In this document: one piece after another, positions 44,701 through 54,997 of the stretch | How positions within the stretch are numbered: position 1 is the stretch's first letter | Layout of the letters: every line of letters begins with the position of its first letter | DNA from: Hygrocybe punicea | Taxonomy: Eukaryota > Basidiomycota > Agaricomycetes > Agaricales > Hygrophoraceae | Direction of reading: 5' to 3' | NCBI GenBank assembly: GCA_963556145.1 | Contig: OY744471.1 | Coordinates: forward strand, 5,077,590-5,141,589 | DNA length: 64,000 nucleotides | Position numbers and translations under genes: made by a program | The notes under the pieces: model-generated | The model's database searches: none | Told to the model about the DNA's origin: nothing | The model's input: only the letters and a program-made list of their open reading frames with translations

Positions 44701-46763
44701 CAACTACGGCTTGCCAGATTGGCATAGTCAAAGTCAAGTTGATCGGATAGTTGTAGTTGACTCGGAGGTCGACTCAGCTAATATCGGCTATGACTACAAC
44801 TTCAAGTCGACTGCTAGTTGTAGTCACAGCAACACTATGCAGACCTGTCCTTGGCCTCAGTTACCTCGCGCGAGCACGCCACAACATCAATTGACATTGG
44901 TGCGGCGAACGCGAGGTAAATACCTGCCATATCATATCCATATCCGTGGCTTGGGTACGGATATTGACAGATACGGATATGGATACCAAATTCGGCACCC
45001 ACGGATGATCCGTGCATTTGCCTAGGCAACATGCACAGATTTAATCAGGATGGGGGATAACAGTGGCAGTGAGGCATCTAGTGGAGAACTCAGCATCAAG
45101 GAGGTTGTGTCAGTCTGTTCGCCTGAGGAAGTCTCCGCTTTCTCTTCATTCAGCATCAACTTTGGAGTGGCAGGTATCTGTACCTTCACTTTCTTTGGTT
45201 TCAGACTGAGTTGTTGTGTTGGCAAGTGCTTCTGTGGAAGGTGCATATATTTGCCATTGTTGCCTGTGCTTCCTTCTTTCATGGCATTTCCTGATCTGAC
45301 CTTCTTCTTGATGGGTTTTAGAGGTGCAGGAAGTTTCCCGCCACCCCAGCCAGAATATGTATGTGTCGCAATGTAGTTGATTTTCCAATTGCTGTCACAC
45401 AGCCGCAGGTCAGGGAACCGCTGATAACATGTAACGTGCAAGAAATTGTTGAGCATTGTAGGTACCATGCCCCATTTTGGTGGTGCGCAATTCCTGTGCT
45501 CGAATTCCCGCCATACCTCTCTCATCAAGCTGGTAATCTGGCCAATTTGCCAGCCATCATACACCTCACCATTTTCATCTTCTACGAAGTGATACTGTAT
45601 GTTGACTCCATTCAATATGAGCATCTTGCCATGCACAGATACGTCATTGATTTGTGTGACTTCCGACTTCGGTTTCCATGATTTCTTGTTCCAGAACCGC
45701 ACTTGAGGGTAGTTGGCTTCGAATAGTTGCTCAAGCGATGGATGTCTGAAAGTGATCTGAAAGGGATCTGAATTGTTTGAGAAGCCCAAACTGGCTCCAC
45801 TGCTACTTGTTGAAGGTCCTGCACTAATAGAGACAGTGAGTGCATTGAAGGCATCTCTGTGAGGCCGTCGCCATCAGGAACAATCATCATTTACATCATG
45901 AAGCTCTCACCGTGAGGCTTCTAACTTGGCATCCATTCCCAAATACTTGTGGTATAAATCTCAATACACACTGTTGTGGAGAAGGGTATCATGATCTAGT
46001 GATTCGATAGAAAACGGCTGAGCTGGTGAAGGCATGAGTGAAGGAAAATGTGGTTGCATAGACTGAGATGCTGAAAATTGGGGACTTTGCTGTAGCGACT
46101 GTAATGAGCAAAACTATTAAAGTGAATATATGCAGACGAAATTTGGAGAACTTATGGAATTCCAAAGAGAAGGTGATTCTAAGTGGTATCTAGGATTGCA
46201 TGATGCGGGCATTTGATCATATTCGTGATTTCCAGTCAAAATAAAGTGATTATGAGAATGATTAAAAAATGTAGAATGCATTGCTGCAGGCATTTCAGGA
46301 GAGTCATTGATGCGAATTGGAGTTGCTTGGGGTAATAAGAACGAGCTGGGGGGTTTGAAAGGATGAGATGCAGAATGCTGCACCTGCGGTAGACCGGGCA
46401 TGATTGTGGTAAAGGAAAGACTTGGACTTGAGGTGATGGTTGCGTGACATCACACTTCTGTTCTGCTTGTACCATCTTGCCAGCTTCCTCACACCCTGCC
46501 AACCATATCCTGATGCTGCACATCGACAACCTTACAAGTGGGTGGGGCGGATACCATACCCTTTCATTTGATGTGAAAGAAGCCGGGCCTATGGTGCGTA
46601 CAATTGTATTATCAATGCATCTGAGCCTACCTTGATTATTGCCAGATCCTTCACATATTAGTTGGCGAATCTTCTGAGGTCGAACTCGTGAAGGCTCCAG
46701 GGACATCTGATAAAGAAAGGTATGTGGCCTTGCATGCTTCTCTGACAATGCTGACTTCAACAA
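41710..46763 (-). CDS. Second protein of the 11.5-kb transposon, interrupted by a hAT
   Basis: Minus-strand blocks run from about 46763 through 45789-45033 and, across the inserted hAT (42379-45024), on to 42370-42150 and 41970-41710. The 45789 block carries the pattern K-S-W ... V-H-G-K ... YHFVED-x-x-G ... DGWQIGQITSLMREVW ... LRLCDSNWK ... IATHTYSGW. I know this pattern from anonymous proteins accompanying large mushroom transposons. The frame reads ...KSVHVAEPEDYF when the hAT and one copy of its duplication are removed. A run of EEVAMEE repeats follows. Function unknown; it may act with the transposase. The copy is broken. Confidence 0.5.
42841..42895. repeat. Palindromic module (55 bp), family C hAT, left copy
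   Basis: ACCTCGCAGATGCGC ... CACGTCAATCAACGTTG ... CCGCGAGGT. The core carries one change (TCAATCAA). It follows a CAC/GAC-rich simple repeat. Confidence 0.65.
43884..43937. repeat. Palindromic module (54 bp), family D hAT, copy 1
   Basis: ACCTCGC ... GGGGCACATCAATTGACGTG ... GCGAGGT, with a complete TCAATTGA core. Confidence 0.8.
43983..44036. repeat. Palindromic module (54 bp), family D hAT, copy 2
   Basis: ACCTCGC ... GGCACGTCAATTGACGCG ... CGCGAGGT. It forms, with copy 1 and the DNA between, a 99-bp tandem unit whose reverse complement is repeated in the family B hAT at 59065-59365. Confidence 0.8.
44863..44917. repeat. Palindromic module (55 bp), family C hAT, right copy
   Basis: ACCTCGCGCG ... 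ACATCAATTGACATTGG ... AACGCGAGGT. It lies 26 bp right of the nested family D element. Confidence 0.8.
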
Positions 46764-47089
46764 GTAGGAAACTACCTACTGGCGCCGTGGACAAGACTCA
46801 ACATGTTCGTGCACATCCATCTCACATCCTTTCTTGTTGCTCTCATCCAGACTGAAAGATTGTGGATGGAATTCATACATACAGAATTAGACATGTTGCC
46901 AAAGAGGAAGTAGACGAAGAGGAAGTAGACAGAGGTGAGAAGGAGAACCAGCGTCCATTGAAGCAGCAAAGGGTGTAGTTCATTGTTTCTTTGTTCTTGC
47001 ATTCATGTACTAGTATATGCTCTGTCACCCCAATTGTATTCAGCTCCGCATCCAGATACAATGTGAAAATACGAAAAGGTATGCCTACA

Positions 47090-50000
47090 TATCCTCGTCA
47101 TCTGCATCAGCTAGAGTGGCAACTTCAAGCCCAAGCTTTTCTGCTACAATAAAGTATCCATCATGTGAAGGGAGTGGGGCAATACACACAACAGATTTGA
47201 TATTCTGTACCGCAACAACTTCCAACCCCTCAGCCCCTTGATATCTTGTTGCCCAAATAGTCTTGTATGATTCTTGAAAGAGTTCTTGGTCAGGTGGGGA
47301 GTAAATAGAAACAAGGGCGAGTGTTCGGCTCCATTCTTGTATCTCTGCCTGGAAGAAGAACTGAACCTCTCCAAATTAGAGGGTATCGTTGAGGATGACC
47401 TGAGCAAACTATATGTATCAGATAGCACTTTTGATGTACATAATCAGCACACCTTGACATTCCACGACATCCACACCTTGTTCAGCGGTTTGAGTTTTTC
47501 TTTCCATGCTGAACGAGCTATTTGGAGTGTTGGTAAATGAAGCTGAGCCCATTGATGTACCCGAGGAACCCAGTTACCAAGTGCTAGTCCAGTTTCACAT
47601 TGCATGTAGGCTCGAATCACTGCCCCAGCTGGGCTGTCAATCTGTTTTTTGTTCTCATCTCTAGCATGCAGAAGTGTGTAACCATCTCCAACTTCTTCAG
47701 ATCCATGTGGATCCTTTGTTGTGGGGTCAAGTTTGGGGACCATTGCCTTGAGTGCGTTTACTTCAGTGTGTCGTACAGCATGCTGGCTGAGGTTCTCATA
47801 AGGCTTAGATGGCTGCTTCATTTCTTCAGTAATGTTTCCAATCGTCCTCTCCATGGTCCATTGGGTGTAGTAACAACCAGAGCCCATACGAATAACCTCG
47901 TGTGCTAGGTGAAGAAGGGTGTGAATACTTGGACGACAGAAATGGAGCCGAGAAACCATGCGTTGATAATACAGTTCCTCGAATTCCTGCACAAACTTGA
48001 CAATGAGTTTGTGAGCCTCAACAACCTTGTCTCTTGTAATTTGGCATTGGTGGAGAATTCAAATGGTGTAGACAAGCTTGCAAAAGTTTCAGAAGTATGG
48101 TCGAGGAAGGATCCTGTACAGAAGTGCAGGTCCGAGGATGAAAATGTATGTGAGGAATTCCCACACTTTGTAGCTACTTGAGACTTTCTCAGCAGGATTT
48201 CGTGGGGGTACATCAAAAGATCCTGGAAGATATGGTGTCATTTCTGCTACAGTCTTGCCATGCTCCTCCCAAATGGCTCCCTGTAGAACTGCCCAGTCCC
48301 ACCTTTGTCTGTTGTCAGGGGGTTTACACCTGAGTGTCCCATGCCATAGGCAGAGAAAAAGGTCGGTGATGTTAAGCGCTATGAGGTGCATTAGGTCACT
48401 GGGGAAACAACCAGGAAGGGACTATGCTGGTATGCTTATGAAGATCGTTATACTGGTTGGTACTTGTTGCTGCGATGACATGCCTGACATTCTCTTCATA
48501 TTCATTTGGTAGATAGGTAGGTAAACAGGTAAGATTGTGGTCGGCGTGGTCGCAGCCATTGAGGATATAGTTGTTAGGCTTGAGGTGGGCCGGATAATAC
48601 CTCCTTTCATTAGGAACACAATGGCCTTTCTGTGGGCAGTAGAACCGACAGGAATAATAGCCAATGTGTCCCATTAGACCATTAAGAATCACCACGCCAG
48701 GTCCATCTGCTGTCCCACTGTAGAAGAAGGGGTGCGAAGTGAATACCCTGTCATAAGATGCGTCCCAAACCTTGAGGCCTTTGTGCTGGAGAGCGGAGAG
48801 GTGATCTATACCGGGAAATAGTAAGGAATCATAGTGTTTTGGCTTATACAGCCCAGGAAAATTTCCTCTGAAGAATATGAGCTTCTTCTTGTAGTGAATC
48901 TCAGGATGAAAGTTGTAGATGACCCATATGTACATCCAGCAATCGGAATCCTTCATCTCATAGAGCTTTGCACCATCCAATGAGAGGAGAAGTGTTGTGT
49001 CATGATTGCCAATGCAGCCTGCATGATAGGCCTCAAGGTACTCAGACCCACAAAATACATCATCGTACACGTGGAGATGACCGTTGTTGGCTTCCAACAC
49101 CTCCAATATTTCCTCTGTGTGTCTGACTCTATAACAAAGCACTTCTGCAGACTGCAGGTCCCTCCAAAGAGCTTGCAGTTGTGGGCCCTAGGGGATGGTG
49201 TCAAAGGTTTTCTGAGGTATTTTGATGACACCGTTTGTTTGCTCGTATGGAATGGATTCATAGTGGAACTCATTGCAGATTGGACAATGCATGAGATTTT
49301 CAAAAGGTCCTGTGAAACCAGTGCAAGAATTGAAGCATATGTCATTTGTGATTGGGGAGATTCCAGTCAGTCGAGCGATTCGGTTCTTGACCTGATCGAG
49401 TGAAAGTGTTTCACATTCAGGGAACCATCTGGATATTGCTTGCATGACACTTTTGAATGTCTTTTCAGAGGCATTGGTGGTTGCAATAAAGATTTTGAGC
49501 GCAAGAAAGAGGTCGGGGTCAGTTACATCAATGGGATGCTCTTTGGGATTTCTGAGTCGATGGATGGTATCTTGGTCAAGCATGCCATTATCGAGTGTTG
49601 CGTTTTTGACAAGGTCGATGAATTCGAGCATGATTCTGACATCATCAAGGGTTGCAGTTTCGGGATTGTGTTACGGATCGCTTCTGCAGCGGGCTCCAGC
49701 AACAATCAACTTAACAGGGGATCGGCTTCCAGAGGGGAGAACAGCAGCTTTTATTGTTGCTTACAGCTAAGACAACACTGCTAAGGAGGGGGGGGTCAAG
49801 GTCTAATGTCATTGCGAGCCGTGGGGGTTACCCAAAACAAGATGAGTCTGCCCCAAGAACCAGACTAAACGTAAAGAAAGGAAAAGAAGAAAAAGTCCGA
49901 ACCAACAACAAGAACAGTATATATAGTGACTGGTCTTGAGGGGAGGTAAACAGAAATACAACCATGAAGCCATAACATGTCCAACTCTACCATGTGTTCA

Positions 50001-51905
50001 CCATGAGGCGCACATGAGGCGTCCTCATGTCGATGTTCTCGCGATCCAACTGGAGGCCCGGGTGTCATTGAGGGAGAGGTGAGGTCCAGATGACTCGGAT
50101 GATTTGTCATCAGATCATGTGATGTGCAGAATTGCCTATTCGGGGTCTACACTTGCTGTAACAAGCAAGTGTGCAATCTGGCAAGTGCATTGCACGGTCG
50201 GGTCGAAGATGGGTATCATCCAGTGTGGGATTGGTGATGAGAATGTCTTGAGGTGGTGTGGATGTAGTGGCAAGGTTTGCATGAAAGAAAACAAAGGAAT
50301 GTGTGGAAGGAAAACCAACTAGGACGGTGGGCTAGTCGAGGTCAGACATGTGAACAGCATAAGCTGTACCGGATGACGATGTCTGTTGATGACATATCGA
50401 GGAGCGGTGTCTTGTCCTGTTTGTGGAACAAGAAGGTCCACTTGATGTCGGTATTCGTCCAAGAAAGGGTATCATTGTAAACGAGTGTGGGAGATATCAA
50501 GGTTATAGATGGAAAAGGTTAAATGAATGTGGGTCCAGGTTTCGAGTCATGGCACGAGTGACAAGCTGTGGGAACAAGTCGTCGGGTACTGCATTGAAGC
50601 GGTGTCGTGCGAACAATATGCGATAGGGGTTGGTTCACTGTTTGGGAAGTCGTATGGTCTGTGGTCGAAGTCCAAAAGAATGTGCTTCGGCAATGGTCGG
50701 ATTAGAGAGAACAGTGAAATGTCCCGTGATCGAGGATTGTCCAGGGCATGCGTGCAGGTGAGGAATGTCGTCGGATCGTCAGGGAGGATGATGGTAGGCA
50801 CAGAATGCGAAAGTGGAAACCATATATCCGGGAATGGCAATTGTCAATTACATGTCGAGATATTGTTGAGGTGGAAGTCAGAAGTATCAATGGCGGAAGG
50901 GTTTCGATGCCGATGCCAAAGATAGATCATAACAAAGTAGAAACCGATCAGGAAGGTGATGGCAACGCTGCCAATAACAATTATGGTAATGAGCTGTGTC
51001 GGGAGTACAGCCATTGTGAATCGGTTTGTCGTGGGATGAAGTCAACAATATGTCAGGGCGAGGGAAAAGACAATAGCGATGATGTCCGTCGGCAAGGAGA
51101 CTATTCGGGTACAACAAGGTCACGTGGGATATGTCCATGGTCGGTCTGGATTGTTCTAGAAGAAGGGACAAAAAGAGAACAAGGATAAGAAAATACAAGG
51201 ATGTTCGAATGAAGAAACAATGACGTTGAAAGGAAGACAAAGGACAAAAAGAAATGAAAAAGGAAGGTGTGCAGTGCAGAATCGTCATGGTGGGTATCGG
51301 AATGGGCATCGGGGTTGGAAGCGGAGTTGGAAACGTAACAGATTGAGAGGAATACGAGTGTCCTCAGGTTCCAGGTCATCTTGTTCATTTGCAATGGGTT
51401 GCAGGATGGGTTGAGGATTTTCAGAATCTTTGAGGCTACCAGGATCAGGGATTTGGTCATCCAGGAGGGGCTAGGCGCATCTTAGGTGGCATACTGGCAG
51501 AACGACGAAGAGGAAGCATACCTGATGTTCTTTGAGTCTCTCAACATCCATTTTCTGCACTTCCTGAGTTGCAAGAGGTTCGTCCAGTGCCATGTAGTCA
51601 GCATATATGTCATCAAAGTTGTCGTTGGCTTGGTGGTTGTCTTCCATGTCCACTTGCTTGGGGGCATCATCCAAAGGCTCCGCAGCCTCACCAGGGGTGT
51701 TCTGGTCCTTCTTTGCATCGGGTACGTCCTCCAAGCCCTCCAATTCTCCTTCGATGTCCTGATCAGCCAGGTATTCATCAAGAGCAGCACTGACATTGCT
51801 GTATAATTGTCGGTGTCGATAATATGTGTGTTGGGGAACAATCCTGGGTGCTCCACCACACTTTGGGCAAGAGCAGTGGTATTTGCGGGGCCTATGGTTG
51901 TTTTA
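47090..51905 (-). pseudogene. Transposase of the 11.5-kb CACTA/Plavaka-like element, degenerate
   Basis: N-terminal zinc-binding block CSCPKCGGAPRIVPQHT...RH at about 51890-51830, then an acidic linker with an intron (51508 to about 51474). Coding resumes near 49670 after about 1.6 kb of foreign-looking DNA. The core has SCTGFTG...CPICNEFHYE (near 49300), LLLSLDGAKLYE (near 48990), IFFRGNFPGLYKPK (near 48870), GHIGYYSCRFYC (near 48660), CDLMHL (near 48390) and WTMERTIGNI (near 47850). The C-terminal VVCIAPLPSHDGYF block ends near 47090. The order and style match tnp2/Plavaka-type transposases, which cut and paste the element in the nucleus. An in-frame TAG near 49190 (TIP-stop-GPQLQA) and the internal insertion make it nonfunctional. 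Confidence 0.75.
49680..51340. other. Unassigned insertion inside the transposase gene
   Basis: The transposase frame breaks near 51340 and resumes near 49670. Between them the plus strand is G/A-rich, with a G8 run near 49790, and overlapping Arg/Gly-rich ORFs of up to 146 codons. No reverse transcriptase, integrase, terminal repeats or target duplication could be seen by eye. Confidence 0.4.
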
Positions 51906-52099
51906 TAACATTAAAAAATGTAGATAGACTCAAACTCACATCGAGGCTTAGTATAACTTAATGCAAAGTCATGATAGAGAACCTGTACCCTTATCTTATC
52001 TGATTTTATCTTATCCTATATGAAAATATCGATTTAAATTATCTAATTCAACTTTTCGCTACCTTAATCAAACTAAAAATATGGGGTTTTCACTGGGCT

Positions 52100-52351
52100 C
52101 CAACTTTTATTAATTGACCATACCTTAAAATCTTGGACATATACCAGTTTGAAAAAATACCATTTTTTAGAGAAGCTTGTCTCTTGCCTTAAATTGTACT
52201 CCAAATCTTAGGGTGTATTAGGGGGAAATGCATGAAATATCATTCTCTTCAAGTTCTTTCTATATAAGATACCCAGAAACATAGTGTGTTTTAAGCTATA
52301 GGCAAATTGAGCCTGGTGTGATTAGCATGGACAAAACTTTTGTCAACCATC
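52100..52351 (-). repeat. Right terminal inverted repeat of the 11.5-kb transposon
   Basis: Inverted partner of 40833-41077; see that entry for landmarks. The transposase start lies about 200 bp inside it. Confidence 0.85.
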
Positions 52352-52571
52352 TGTACAAATTTCAACTCGACAGCTATGCAGTGCAGCAATGGCATTTCCA
52401 GTACCAGGGTGTCTAACTTCACATCAACCTTCTCCTTCTCCCAAGAAAACTTAACTGTATCCCAATGACAAACATTTATGACTGGTGGGAAAAGCTACCT
52501 GTTGACCAGCGGCGGTACCCCTAACAGTACGCACATCGATGAGACCAGCACATCCTCATCCCAACAATGGA
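52352..52571 (+). pseudogene. Middle part of the broken Cys-rich protein gene
   Basis: Continues the 40512-40832 frame (NFNSTAMQCSNG ...), Ser/Thr/Asn-rich with glycosylation-type sites, to SSSQQW at the next hAT. A TGA at 52466-52468 interrupts it. Confidence 0.6.
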
Positions 52572-53700
52572 TAGGCAATGACACGGGTATACCCGCAGGT
52601 GTCCCAAGGCCAACCCATACCCGGACCCGCTCCAACCCGTACCCATCTACCCACGGGTCTTTTTTCAGTGGGTAGATGGCGGGTAGCAGGTCGGGTCGGG
52701 TATGGGTATTGACCCGCGCAGGAAACCTGGAGGGTTCCAGCCCACATCTACCTCGCGTCGCTGACACGCATGTCAATTGACATGGCGCTGTGCAAACGTG
52801 AGGACTGGGGGGGCTGGGAACCACACGACAGGTTGGGTTCTCGTGGGTGAGAGACCCTTGCCCATCATATCCATCTCCTCGTTCCCCACACCATCTCCAA
52901 TTCTCCCCTCCCTCTCATCATCCTCCGTCGTCACGTACATGTCAGCCCCCGTTTCGATGCCGTTTAGCCTTGGCGTTCGCAGTTGTGGCGTCTGGATGGC
53001 GGCGTCGTGATTGTGGGCACATGTGGGCATGTACTTGGGGGGGAACAGGGTCTGGGGCATGTTTGGGCACGTTCTGTTGCATGGGCATGGGCTTTGGGGC
53101 CTGTGTGGGCGTCAAATGGTTGGGTGTTGTGGGACCATGGTCTGCGACACGTTTGAACACGTTTTCTTGCACAGGCATGGGGTTTGGGGCTGGGGTGGGA
53201 CTTGAGATGCGTTCAGACGCGTTTTGCAGCAGGGATGGTGTGTTTGGGGTTGATGCGGGCACATGATGCGTCTCCCGTTGGGTTTTTGGCACAGGGGTTC
53301 GCGTTGGGGCACTATTTGATGACGGGGCGTCATGCAACGCAGTTGCTGTTGCTTCTTGCAGTGGGTGTGTAGCGTCATGCTGGGACATGGTTTCGCGCGA
53401 GGATGGGGCTGTTTGGCAGGCGGTTGGTGTTGTGTTGCCATGGAAGTGGTGGCTATCGGCGTCGTCTGTGTTGTCACGGATGCGTGCATGCGTGGGGCAG
53501 CCTGTGGGGGTGTGGGTGCATTGCTGGGTGTCGTTGTCATGGTATTTGTGTTGAGAATTCCCGTGAAGCTGTGTGGCTCTGTTTGGGCCGGTACCTGCAG
53601 GTATACCAAGACCCGCAGTCACGGGTATGGGTTTTGCCTGGGTCCAAAAAAGGTAACCCATACCCGTACCCGGCAGTACCCATACCCATGTCATTGCCTA
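52572..53700. mobile_element. Non-autonomous hAT (family E), 1.1 kb
   Basis: Ends TAGGCAATGACACGGGTAT and ...ATACCCATGTCATTGCCTA. The duplication ACAATGGA is perfect (52564-52571 and 53701-53708). Removing it joins QQW to TIPHML in phase. Subterminal GGGTATGGGTA/TACCCATACCC phrases are abundant. A palindromic module is at 52750. Confidence 0.93.
52750..52804. repeat. Palindromic module (55 bp), family E hAT
   Basis: ACCTCGCG ... CATGTCAATTGACATG ... CGTGAGGA. The core is a perfect 16-bp palindrome; the right arm has decayed by one or two bases. Confidence 0.75.
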
Positions 53701-53708
53701 ACAATGGA

Positions 53709-54637
53709 CTATACCTCATATGCTCTTTGCCATCCTCATGGTCATCCTCATCTTTGTGAAGCACATCTTGGCAATCGACAATGAGAACATTGTACAGTCA
53801 TTCCTCCAGGGCTTGCTTGCCGCATACCTAGAGAGTCACCTCAAAGGGGAGGAGTACAATCCACAGAATGTTTTGCAAGATATTGTCAGCGCCATGTGCC
53901 AGACAGGGGTCAGTACTGTGTTATTGGGTGGTCCGACCGCACAGTGTATGGAAGTCCTTGCACTTGTTTCGATCCCAAATCCCATTGTGAAGTTCAGTTA
54001 TGTCATCCTTGGGGCAATGTTATGCGATGAGATCATTAATGGTCTGTTGGACGGTGCCCCCAGCAGGATCAAGGGCTCTCTTTGCAACACCTTGGAGAGT
54101 GCTGTGGGCCTTCCAGGGTCTAATCCTACGTCTCTTCCATCCAGCTCAGCAACCATTACAACATCACCTGCCACAGAACCCACCGGTGCAGTGTGGACGG
54201 GAATGTTACCTGAAGGCACCGTAGCATCGCAAGCCGACATGTGTGCAGTGTGCATGTTAAGCCTATATTTCAATCAGGTGACCCAACTTGCTCAAACCTG
54301 CGGCACGTCCAACATAATCGGGGTCACATCGCAGATGACAGACGTCTTCTGCTCGAACACAACTCTGGGTCTTCCAAATCTCTAGGGGTTGTGCAACAGT
54401 TTATGCTCTAATCCATGTGCCACTTACAATCCAAATGGGGGGATCCGCTCTGCCGGCAATTGGTACATGGAGAATGTGGATGGCTACATCTGTAACGGGA
54501 TTTGTATTCCATACTTTGACAGCTTCATAATTGATGCCCCATCTGGAGACCCTGGTGTGGGATGCATATCAAACGGCATTTTGGGGGATTGCACTGTATG
54601 TTTCCCAGGAGTTGGATGGAACATGTGTTTGTGCTAG
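53709..54637 (+). pseudogene. 3' part of the broken Cys-rich protein gene
   Basis: The frame continues TIPHMLFAILMVILIFVKH (possible membrane segment) and then about 200 residues with spaced Cys, a Ser/Thr-rich stretch near 54130-54190, a TAG at 54383-54385, and an open Cys-rich end (LCNSLCSNPCATYNPNG ... VGWNMCLC) stopping at 54637. The even Cys spacing suggests disulfides in a secreted or membrane-anchored protein. I do not recognise the family. With the stop at 52466 it is broken by two nonsense codons and two insertions. Confidence 0.6.
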
Positions 54638-54997
54638 GTGACCAGTCTATTTTTCACAGTAAGCTGTGTTGTAAATGTGAAATTATGGGACGGTAGTACT
54701 GGGATGCCACTTTGTCATAGTGAATATATACATGATGGACTACTGGAATCATTGCGATGAGGGACAATAAACTATGTGCATGCAACTACCGGAATCATCA
54801 GCAAAATTACAAGAAAATTTCTAACTTTTGACTTTTTGCCTTTCCGATGATAAGCAAGGCCTGTGACATTTGTGGCAAAGCCTGCTTCTCAGTCTTCATT
54901 GAGATCCAATGCCACATTGCCTTGAATTCATTAATTTGTAAATTTCTGAGAAAAATGCCTACAACTTGGATAAAGAACTTTTTTCAACAGGGTTGGG

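Larger units (their letters stand above)
43189..44837. mobile_element. Non-autonomous hAT (family D), 1.6 kb, nested in family C hAT
   Basis: Ends TAGTGTTGCCGCGACTTGAC and ...GTTGTAGTCACAGCAACACTA. The duplication TGCAGACC is perfect (43181-43188 and 44838-44845). Subterminal DNA is dense in TAGTCGTAGTC/GACTACAAC. The interior (43400-44400) is a degenerate GTC/CAT/CCA triplet tract split by two palindromic modules. No transposase. Confidence 0.92.
42379..45024. mobile_element. Non-autonomous hAT (family C), 2.6 kb with a nested hAT
   Basis: Ends TAGGCAAATGCACGGAT ... ATCCGTGCATTTGCCTA. The flanks AGCAACAT (42371-42378) and GGCAACAT (45025-45032) match at 7 of 8 bases. Removing it restores a host frame. 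Subterminal DNA has GGATATGG/CCATATCC phrases. The interior has ACGACGACAACA-type simple repeats and palindromic modules at 42841 and 44863. No transposase. Confidence 0.85.
40833..52351 (-). mobile_element. CACTA/Plavaka-like DNA transposon, 11.5 kb with nested elements
   Basis: Inverted repeats of about 250 bp end the element (40833-41077 against 52100-52351 in reverse), starting GATGGT at both ends, with TGTACA on each side. Because TGTACA is itself a palindrome, the exact ends and duplication length (2, 3 or 6 bp) cannot be fixed. The minus strand codes a transposase of the tnp2/Plavaka type (51905-47090) and a second protein (46763-41710). The second gene is interrupted by a hAT that is itself interrupted, and the transposase gene is interrupted at 49680-51340 by unassigned DNA. 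The whole sits inside a Cys-rich host gene. Confidence 0.75.

Noticed and set aside
42381..45022. Family C element as a Tc1/mariner-type insertion with a TA duplication
   Set aside because: Taking TA as part of the terminus (TAGGCAAATG) gives an 8-bp duplication with one mismatch and restores the host reading frame, which fits hAT better.
40898..52285. CACTA-type termini at the internal CACACTACATT / TAGTGTG pair
   Set aside because: The inverted homology continues outward beyond these points to TGTACA, and the host frame is restored only when the outer borders are used.
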